Source of the DNA: Microcoleus sp. FACHB-831
Lineage (GTDB): Bacteria > Cyanobacteriota > Cyanobacteriia > Cyanobacteriales > FACHB-T130
Reading direction: 5' to 3'
DNA length: 62,128 nucleotides
Assembly: GCF_014695585.1 (NCBI RefSeq)
Contig: NZ_JACJON010000011.1
Span: forward strand, 1-62,128
Of the stretch, positions 52,688 through 59,420 are shown piece by piece. The position numbers were made by a program, and so were the translations under genes. A model generated the notes under the pieces. That model had not been told where the DNA came from and made no database searches. It saw only the letters and a list, made by a program, of their open reading frames with translations. The stretch's first letter is position 1. Each line of letters starts with the position of its first letter.

Positions 52688-54547
52688 ATGACTCCCGATG
52701 AATACGCTTCACGCATCCAGAAGTACGCAAAACAGCTACGCGAAGAGAAAGATTTTAAAACCCAAACAGCTCAGTATATCGCCACCAATATCCATCGCCA
52801 TCTAACGCGACTTAAGCCAGAGTTAGCAAACAAATCTTTTAACCTCACTAAGGCTGTTATCCATCTCAAAAATCTATTAGAAAATATTTTTCAGGATCAA
52901 GAATTTTGGGAGCAAAAAGCCACTTGGATACTATCCCATCTTGATGCCTGGAGCCAAGAAGGAATAGAACCCGACTCGGCAACTCGTTTAATTAACAGGA
53001 TGCTCGGACTTTATTCAAAAAAAGAGGATAAAGAATTCTATATCATCAGTTTTTGTGCCTTTGAAACAGCGGAAGAATTCTTACAGAAAGAGAATCTGTA
53101 TAGCCGTTCTTTAGAAACCCTACAAAGCATGCTAGGAATGGAGCCACAAGAATCCATTCCAGCGACACAGGCTCCTCTATTTCAAACTTACGACGATACT
53201 CCAGTCATGACATCCCTACCCTATTTAACTGGAGTACAAGCTTGTTTTGGGGCGGAACTTTGGGAGGACGTTGATGGAATTCCCGGCTTCCGACGCATTT
53301 TTGGTAAAGGTTTTATCGAACACAATATTATTCAACACCATCCAGAAACGAATAGATTAGAGCTAGTAGCGGGAAATGCGGCTTGGGAAATTATCAATCA
53401 ATTGGGTATTGAAACCACTTATATGTTCTTACTTTTTGCTTCCTACGCTACTGATATGGAAAAGCCTTGGGAAGGAACGTTTAGCTTTAAGGCTACAGAC
53501 GTTATTAGCATGGGACTCTTTAATTGGAATAAGAGAAGCGATTTAAGCCTTGGCCAAAAGCTAAAAAAATTGGGAGAATTAGCTCAACAAGTAGCCAGCC
53601 TGAGTATAGCTATCAACAACTTAGACCTGAAGCTGATGACGTATACAGCGGAAATCCAACCCATGTGGCTGCTTAAGCTTCAATATCTCGGTCAGCTCAG
53701 CTGGACTATGGATTCTAGCCAACCTAATAAGGTTTCCTACGAGCCAGAAGAACCTACCGAGTTAATTATTACGGCAGGGCCAAACGATTGGGTCAAACCC
53801 TTTCAAGATTCAGAAAAATTTTTTTGTCTATATGAATATGGCTTCCTCGCTAAAAGTACCCTCTTAATTAATCCCTACAGACAACCATTGGCTGCTGCAC
53901 TGGCGGTATTTTTGACAATAATGAGCCGAATTAACACCAGTGGCAAGTATAAGATCAAAACCTTGCTAAATCGGCTGGGATACCTTTCAAAAGAATCACA
54001 TTTACAGACGATACAGAACAATCGTCATAAACGCAATGAACTGATTGAAAAATGGGATAATGCCCTGCTTACTCTACACGAACTAGGCTGGCAGATTGAG
54101 TTCGACCCGGATACCTATCTCGAATCAATTGAGCCCTCTTGGAAGTTGGAAGAATCTAAACACATAGAGGGCAAAAGGCGACCGCGGAATTGGCTGGAAC
54201 TCTGGCTGGAAGCTTACGTGATTATAAAACCTACATCAAAGATTCAGGCCAAGCTAGAAGGCATTAATAATGGTAAGGCACTACCAGCGAAGCGGGTAAA
54301 GCAGCGAAACTCCAAAAAGTCCAGTAAGGATACAAATCGAAGACAAATTCCGGGTTGGGTTTTAGAAAAGGCGCTGAAACTCAAAGGTTGGAGTTTCGCT
54401 TACCTGGCAGAACAGCTTGAAGTACACAAATCACTTCCGGGTAAGTGGATACGGGGCGATCGCAAGATTCAGCCAATGCATCTACAGTTAATTTGGAAAT
54501 GGTTAGATTCAGAGCTACACCAGGTACTGGGTAGCCAATCAATCTAG
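52688..54547 (+). CDS. Large unknown protein with C-terminal HTH, candidate origin-binding protein
   Basis: A 619-aa protein. Residues 1 to about 520 have a mostly helical pattern with no domain that I recognise (landmarks YLTGVQACFGAELWEDVDG, FGKGFIEHNIIQ). A basic linker (AKRVKQRNSKKSSKDTNRRQ) precedes a C-terminal XRE-like HTH (ALKLKGWSFAYLAEQLEVHK). Its stop is immediately followed by iteron-like repeats, and the primase-helicase lies beyond the origin region, so a role in binding or opening the origin is likely by position only. No ribosome-binding site stands out. Confidence 0.6.
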   Translation: MTPDEYASRIQKYAKQLREEKDFKTQTAQYIATNIHRHLTRLKPELANKSFNLTKAVIHLKNLLENIFQDQEFWEQKATWILSHLDAWSQEGIEPDSATRLINRMLGLYSKKEDKEFYIISFCAFETAEEFLQKENLYSRSLETLQSMLGMEPQESIPATQAPLFQTYDDTPVMTSLPYLTGVQACFGAELWEDVDGIPGFRRIFGKGFIEHNIIQHHPETNRLELVAGNAAWEIINQLGIETTYMFLLFASYATDMEKPWEGTFSFKATDVISMGLFNWNKRSDLSLGQKLKKLGELAQQVASLSIAINNLDLKLMTYTAEIQPMWLLKLQYLGQLSWTMDSSQPNKVSYEPEEPTELIITAGPNDWVKPFQDSEKFFCLYEYGFLAKSTLLINPYRQPLAAALAVFLTIMSRINTSGKYKIKTLLNRLGYLSKESHLQTIQNNRHKRNELIEKWDNALLTLHELGWQIEFDPDTYLESIEPSWKLEESKHIEGKRRPRNWLELWLEAYVIIKPTSKIQAKLEGINNGKALPAKRVKQRNSKKSSKDTNRRQIPGWVLEKALKLKGWSFAYLAEQLEVHKSLPGKWIRGDRKIQPMHLQLIWKWLDSELHQVLGSQSI

Positions 54548-54689
54548 ATTCCTCCGACAAATTGTCTATCCCGCCAGAGCTACCCCAAGTACTAGCTAGC
54601 TAATCAATCTAGAATCCTCCGACAAAGCGTCTACTCTTTCAGAGCTACCCAGGCATTAGGTAGCCAGTCCGCCTAGAATCTGCCGACAA
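54543..54689. repeat. Three widely spaced iteron-like repeats (about 65-bp period)
   Basis: TCTAGATTCCTCCGACAA at 54543, TCTAGAATCCTCCGACAA at 54608 and CCTAGAATCTGCCGACAA at 54672 are near-identical, and the blocks between them (CAGAGCTACCCCA-type) also repeat. They start within the last codons of the upstream gene. They share the core of the tandem iterons further on. Confidence 0.8.
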
Positions 54690-54730
54690 AGCGTCTACTC
54701 TTCCAGAGTTACCCCAGGCATTAGCTAATC

Positions 54731-54823
54731 AGGACTTACACAGTTAATTAGTGAATGTCTGATTCTGTCGTAGGGGCATGGCAATGCCATGCCCTTACAG
54801 CGTGTTGACGTGCGTAAGCCCTA
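54731..54823. mobile_element. MITE-like element with CTAATC target duplication
   Basis: The element starts AGGACTTACACAG and ends TGCGTAAGCCCTA, imperfect terminal inverted repeats, and has a perfect central palindrome GGGCATGGC/GCCATGCCC (54774-54794). The hexamer CTAATC flanks it on both sides (54725-54730 and 54824-54829), as expected for target-site duplication. It codes for no transposase and must be moved in trans. Similar GACTTACGCA-ended elements are common in cyanobacteria. Confidence 0.75.
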
Positions 54824-55135
54824 CTAATCTTTCCAGCCAAGTATCCAACGGGATTTCTGCTAAGCCTCACTATATACAGAGTTGACCGCCGAACGTAAAC
54901 GGTACGTAGTGTTTGAGAACTCAAATTCCCAAGCATTAGGGTAGCTCCTTGCTCTAGAATCCCCTGACATTTGTTACCCCTAGCCGCAAGCTCTAGAAAC
55001 CGCTCAGTTCTTCGATTGTGGCGTTTTGCAGGTAAAACGAAAACGGGCAGCTAAAAAATTTGTCTACCCCTTTTTTTAGCCTAAAAATAGCCTGAAAACT
55101 AGACTATGTAAAGCTTTGGATGGGTAGACAGAAGC

Positions 55136-55198
55136 TCTAGAATCCCCTGACAAAACCTCTAGAATCCCCTGACAAAACCTCTAGAATCCCCTGACAAA
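55136..55198. repeat. Tandem 22-bp iterons (three exact cores)
   Basis: TCTAGAATCCCCTGACAAA starts at 55136, 55158 and 55180, spaced exactly 22 bases with ACC between, so the copies lie on one face of the helix. A fourth TCTAGAATCCCCTGACA is at 54953 and a partial at 54991. Such arrays bind initiator proteins and also set copy number. Confidence 0.88.
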
Positions 55199-55234
55199 CT
55201 TTTTTTCAAATCCATGATTTACAAGGGTTTTAGG

Positions 55235-55292
55235 GGGGTAGACAAAACTAATTAAGTTAATTAAGTTAAGTGGATGCGTTTTTGTCTACCCC
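55235..55292. promoter_or_regulatory. 13-bp inverted repeat around an AT-rich segment
   Basis: GGGGTAGACAAAA (55235-55247) and TTTTGTCTACCCC (55280-55292) are exact reverse complements. The spacer contains TTAAGTTAATTAAGTTAAG, an easily melted direct repeat. Further GTCTACCC boxes are nearby. It may be an opening or termination control site, or an operator of the replication gene. Confidence 0.65.
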
Positions 55293-55658
55293 AAAAATGC
55301 CTGTGGTATTAAATTAGAAGCTTAGTTTTCGGTGAAAGCGCAGGAACCGAAAGCAAAGACAAAAATAGGAACGCCGAGCGATCGTCAGTGATGTTCGCTC
55401 TCGTCATAAAAATGCCAACAGCCGGGTTTCTCGTCTCGCGAACGTCCCCCTAGCTGACTGGCGGTGAGCTTTCGGTGAAGGCATACCCGAATGTCAAGCG
55501 TATGTCTCTGCCTTAAATTACCTGCCAGTTAGTAGACAGCTGGTGCTCGTTTTCTGTGCGTTCAATCGCCGCACGAGCGCAGTGTGTTGGGTTTACTCAC
55601 GCGATCGCCACTTGCCGTGGTTTTAGATCGCAAGGATGCTTCGTGTGTTGTTGTACCC

Positions 55659-55675
55659 GGCTCCTCATAGGAGCC
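55659..55675 (+). promoter_or_regulatory. Hairpin hiding the ribosome-binding site of the replication gene
   Basis: GGCTCCT (55659-55665) pairs perfectly with AGGAGCC (55669-55675) over a CAT loop. AGGAG, the probable Shine-Dalgarno sequence, is in the 3' arm, seven bases before the ATG at 55681. Folding would block translation, a typical way to limit plasmid copy number. Confidence 0.65.
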
Positions 55676-55680
55676 TCTGG

Positions 55681-58600
55681 ATGCCATCTACATTCCGCCC
55701 TCTTAAAAGAAATTGTCCGATTTGCTCCGGCGCTCGTCGCGATTGTCGAGAGAATACCCAGAATCATCTCATCCACTGCCGCCATGACCTTGGGGAAGTC
55801 GCTGGCTACAAGTTTGTCAGAGAAGATAAACACGGCTTCTTCATGTGGGCTGTTGATGATGGTTGCGATCGCTCACTAGAAGAATTAGAACTCAAAAAAC
55901 GCGAAAGAGAAGCTTTAAAGCAACGACGGCTCCAACAAGAACAAGATAGGCTGTCGCAGCTACTTCCTTGTTCACAGCGAGATATCCAAATCAGAAAGGT
56001 TCTATCTCAACTGGGATTAAAGGCTGCCCATAGAGCCGACTTGCACCGACGTGGCTTAACCGACTCTCAAATCGAAGCTGGACTATTTCGTTCTGTCGAA
56101 CCCTGGCAGAAGCTCGATGAGGAAGTTAGCCACAGGCTAGCTGGTGTTAATATTACGGGTCGTGGACTAACTAACTCCCACTCCGGTTATCTGTGCCCGA
56201 TTTGGAACCCTCAAGGGCTCTTAATTGGATGGCAATTGCGCTTAGACAAAACTGAAGACGGCGGCAAGTACCGCTGGGCCACGAGTGCAAGTAAAAAGCG
56301 ACCTCAGGGACCGAGAGCCCATTTAACCAATGGCGAGTTACCGCTTACCTGTTGCCGTCCCCTTGAGGGAAAACCCCAAATCCAGACAATTGGACTTATT
56401 GAAGGCGTCGGACCCAAACCGTTCATCACCGCTCAGTTGCGATCGCAAATTATCATCGGGGCGGCTGGGGGAAACTTCGCTGTCAGTCAAGAAACACTAA
56501 AAGCTTACCTCGATGCCTTATCAGCCGAACTGGGGACACGGCAGCTCACCCTCTATCCCGATGCTGGTGCCATCAGTAACAGCCATGTCATGCGACAATA
56601 TCGGCGGCTTAAACAGCTGGTTACTCGCTGGGGCTACACGCTCCGCGTGGCATGGTGGAATCAAGTCTATAAAAATGCAGATTTAGATGCCGACGAACTG
56701 CTGGCAGCAGGCAGAGGAGAGGAGATTGAAGAAATTACCTGGTCTCAGTTCGAGCAGATCGCCTATAACCCTAATCGAATTTACCAGGAAATCCTCAATC
56801 TTTTCCAAACCGCGAAGGTATTCATCAAGCGCAGCGTTGTTGGCTTTGGCAAAGTCCCGCGCAAGGGATTGCAACCCTTACAAAAACCTACTTCGGTTAA
56901 TAGAAATCAGCCAGTTCAATCCAAGACTCCCGAACCAAAAACAGGCACTGTCAGCTATGTTCCCGGTCAGCTACCGACGCTTCAAGAGTATCAGGACATG
57001 GATTATCCCAAGATAATTTTCAAAGATGGGCAGCGCCTGCTCCTCTGGCAAGAAGCCGTAACGAAAGGTTGGAAGCATATCTTAGATAAGTCAGCACCGG
57101 GGCTGGGTAAATCGCACGGCGCAGGGATTGCCTTACCTGATGCCTTTGCAGTGGAAAAGCTGTGGTATTTTGCCCTAGACCACCGGAATCCCACCACTGG
57201 TGTCATTGAGCAGAACTACACGGATTTGCCCGTGCGAAATGCTGGCATGAAGATTGACCCTAGCCGTAAAACACCGCTAGGAAACAACGTTGTGGTATGG
57301 CCCAAGCCAGGTGAGGAACCCGACACCCAAGGGAACTGCCATAGAGCACCGTTGTTTGCACTGATGCGAGACAACAATATCAAAGGGGCTGAGAGTTCGC
57401 AAGAGTCACCTATATGTACTGGTTGCAAGCTGAACAATCTTTGCAAGGGTTCATCTGGAGCGGGGTACGGATTTAGGAACCAACGCAAAAATGCGCTCTC
57501 ATCATCTCGCAATCGCGCTCACCCCGACTCAGCACCCACGCCGATTGAGTTCCCTTATGAGAAAAGTGGGGCTTTCTGGGATGAAGCCGGAACGCTGATT
57601 CAGCCGATGGAAAGCGTCACGGCTACCCTTGCGGATTTTGAACGGGTAATGGGGGAACTGGAACGCAAAGCACCGGAGTTACATTCGTTGCTCAAACCGC
57701 TGGCGCTTGCACTTACACCTCTGTTTAACCAACAGCTCAAGCCTTCCTCTCGGTATGGCTTTGATGATGCGGCTATCCGGGCGCTGCTACCTGAAAAGCC
57801 AGAAAACCTGACACAGATTATCCAGCAGTTAGAGGCAATTTTACAGCCCGACTTCGACTTCATCCATCAACCCGACAGCATTGATTTTGATAAAAGTATT
57901 TCTCGTGGGATGCGTCGGCTGGTGCGAGAGCATTTTGCTAAAAACGCTTATCGGGAAGCTGCAACCGGACTGGAAAACGTTCTCCTTAACTGGTTCATAC
58001 CATTCCTTAAGGTTTGGAATGGCTTTCCCGGAGCGCTGCGGTGCGAATTCGGTCGATTAACCATTTTCAGCAGAAGCACTCGTCACACGGATGTGATTAA
58101 GTCATTGAAGTTTAACATCTATCTCGACGGGACGATATCAGCGGAACGGTTGGGGCTGCTTTTGGACATCGCTCCAGAAGAAATCCTGGTGATTGAACAA
58201 CGGCATCCCGCTCGCAACAATCTCAGAATTGTTCAGATCGCTGGAATGGGCAAATTGGGCAAAGAGCGGTCTAATGGACTTCAAGTACGGGTGCAAGCGC
58301 TGAGGACTGAGTTATTACGGCGTCACCCTAACATTGCCTTTGGCGACTGGAAAGCTCAAGCAGATGAAGGGGACGGGCAATGGTTTGTCAATCTGCGCGG
58401 CTCAAATGAATTCCAAAATCGCTCTGCCCTAGCTGTATTTGGCATCCCCTACCAGAACATTGGTTATCTCCAAGCCCTCTACCAGACACTTACAGGCTGT
58501 TATAGCGAGCTGAATGAAGAATTACCCTGTGAAGGCTTACAGCGCTTTATAGATGCTCATGTAGAGGCAGATATAGAACAAGCGATGGAGAGGTTGCGAT

Positions 58601-59175
58601 CGCTTATTCGCCAAGAGGAGCAACTTACTTTCTACTTTGTGGGTGACTATGACTTGAGTTTTTTGGGTGTGCCTGTCGAGCAGGTAGAAGCTTTTCTGAT
58701 TGCTCCTGAAGCTGGCACGGCTGCTCAAATCACCCGCTGGAAAATTCAGGAGGCTTTTGGACAGCTAACCGTAAGCGGGGAGAAAATCACCCAAGATAAA
58801 CTGGCGCTTGAAGCCAACATCACCCAAGGGAGATTGAGCCAGATTGCGGCTCAGTTTGGGGGTTGGAAAGTCCTCAGAAAAATATTAGTAGCACTATTAG
58901 ATGGCTTTAATAGCGCGACTAATAATTTTTCGGGTTTGTCTAAGGAAGAGAAATGGCTGGCCCAAACTTACTTACCCCTTATTGTTAATGAGACGCACTC
59001 GGAGGCACTCTCCGAAATTGGAATTACTGTGAAAGCCTATGGGATTAAAGGCTTTTTGAGGATTTTTCAGTCTTCTCCCCTTCCAACTCAAATTCGATTG
59101 TTGAGCCGAATACTTGAGGTGATGCCACAGGAAATGCGACAGGAATTGAGGGCGGTGGCGATGGGGAGTTCTTGA
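55681..59175 (+). CDS. Primase-helicase-type plasmid replication protein (cyanobacterial Rep)
   Basis: 1164 aa from the ATG at 55681, which has AGGAG seven bases upstream; a longer frame from 55636 lacks support. It opens with MPSTFRPLKRNCPICSGARR and a second cysteine/histidine group, a primase-type zinc site. A TOPRIM/DUF3854-like region follows (IGLIEGVGPKPFITAQ, then TLYPDAGAISN). A helicase-like P-loop (SAPGLGKSHGAG), then FWDEAG, lies in the middle, and a cysteine cluster (CTGCKLNNLC) near residue 590. The C-terminal part includes an HTH-like ITQDKLALEANITQGRLSQI. This layout matches large cyanobacterial plasmid replication proteins of the CyRepA kind. It likely primes and unwinds from the adjacent origin. 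Confidence 0.82.
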   Translation: MPSTFRPLKRNCPICSGARRDCRENTQNHLIHCRHDLGEVAGYKFVREDKHGFFMWAVDDGCDRSLEELELKKREREALKQRRLQQEQDRLSQLLPCSQRDIQIRKVLSQLGLKAAHRADLHRRGLTDSQIEAGLFRSVEPWQKLDEEVSHRLAGVNITGRGLTNSHSGYLCPIWNPQGLLIGWQLRLDKTEDGGKYRWATSASKKRPQGPRAHLTNGELPLTCCRPLEGKPQIQTIGLIEGVGPKPFITAQLRSQIIIGAAGGNFAVSQETLKAYLDALSAELGTRQLTLYPDAGAISNSHVMRQYRRLKQLVTRWGYTLRVAWWNQVYKNADLDADELLAAGRGEEIEEITWSQFEQIAYNPNRIYQEILNLFQTAKVFIKRSVVGFGKVPRKGLQPLQKPTSVNRNQPVQSKTPEPKTGTVSYVPGQLPTLQEYQDMDYPKIIFKDGQRLLLWQEAVTKGWKHILDKSAPGLGKSHGAGIALPDAFAVEKLWYFALDHRNPTTGVIEQNYTDLPVRNAGMKIDPSRKTPLGNNVVVWPKPGEEPDTQGNCHRAPLFALMRDNNIKGAESSQESPICTGCKLNNLCKGSSGAGYGFRNQRKNALSSSRNRAHPDSAPTPIEFPYEKSGAFWDEAGTLIQPMESVTATLADFERVMGELERKAPELHSLLKPLALALTPLFNQQLKPSSRYGFDDAAIRALLPEKPENLTQIIQQLEAILQPDFDFIHQPDSIDFDKSISRGMRRLVREHFAKNAYREAATGLENVLLNWFIPFLKVWNGFPGALRCEFGRLTIFSRSTRHTDVIKSLKFNIYLDGTISAERLGLLLDIAPEEILVIEQRHPARNNLRIVQIAGMGKLGKERSNGLQVRVQALRTELLRRHPNIAFGDWKAQADEGDGQWFVNLRGSNEFQNRSALAVFGIPYQNIGYLQALYQTLTGCYSELNEELPCEGLQRFIDAHVEADIEQAMERLRSLIRQEEQLTFYFVGDYDLSFLGVPVEQVEAFLIAPEAGTAAQITRWKIQEAFGQLTVSGEKITQDKLALEANITQGRLSQIAAQFGGWKVLRKILVALLDGFNSATNNFSGLSKEEKWLAQTYLPLIVNETHSEALSEIGITVKAYGIKGFLRIFQSSPLPTQIRLLSRILEVMPQEMRQELRAVAMGSS

Positions 59176-59210
59176 AGCTTTTCGATGGAACTAAATATTC
59201 CTTTGAATCA

Positions 59211-59420
59211 TTAATTATTCAATCCCTCAAGCTTCAATGTGTAAGGCGGTAATATTTTCTCTTCCCCATTTTTTAAAAACGCCTTAACTGATATATCAAA
59301 GTACCAATATCCACCAGCATTAAGAGCAAATTGATTGTCTGGTGTACATATTTTTTCACTGGGTCTGGAAAAGTTTCGTGTAATGTATATTGAACACAAG
59401 ACAACAGAAAGGGTCATCAC
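59211..59420 (-). CDS. Possible small protein or gene remnant, 69 aa
   Basis: A minus-strand frame reading FDISVKAFLKNGEEKILPPY overlaps the first codons of the fusion gene (start 59420 against 59383). Composition looks partly coding, but there is no ribosome-binding site and no motif. It lies in the 207-base gap after the replication gene. May be chance. Confidence 0.2.
   Translation of the reverse strand: MMTLSVVLCSIYITRNFSRPSEKICTPDNQFALNAGGYWYFDISVKAFLKNGEEKILPPYTLKLEGLNN

Larger units (their letters stand above)
54548..55680. other. Candidate origin of replication region
   Basis: This 1.1-kb gene-free stretch holds the wide repeats, a MITE, a single iteron at 54953-54969, a 22-bp tandem iteron array (55136-55198), TTTGTCTACCCC-type boxes in both orientations (55059-55070, 55122-55130), a 13-bp perfect inverted repeat (55235-55247/55280-55292) around the AT-rich direct repeat TTAAGTTAATTAAGTTAAG, and the leader of the replication gene. 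Iterons beside an AT-rich tract and a replication gene are the standard layout of a theta origin. No replication test is available. Confidence 0.75.

Noticed and set aside
54748-54936. Minus-strand 62-aa frame in the origin region
   Set aside because: It overlaps the MITE and its palindrome and shows no coding features.
55136-55198. Short regular repeats as a CRISPR array
   Set aside because: The 19-base cores are separated by only three bases; there are no spacers and no cas genes.
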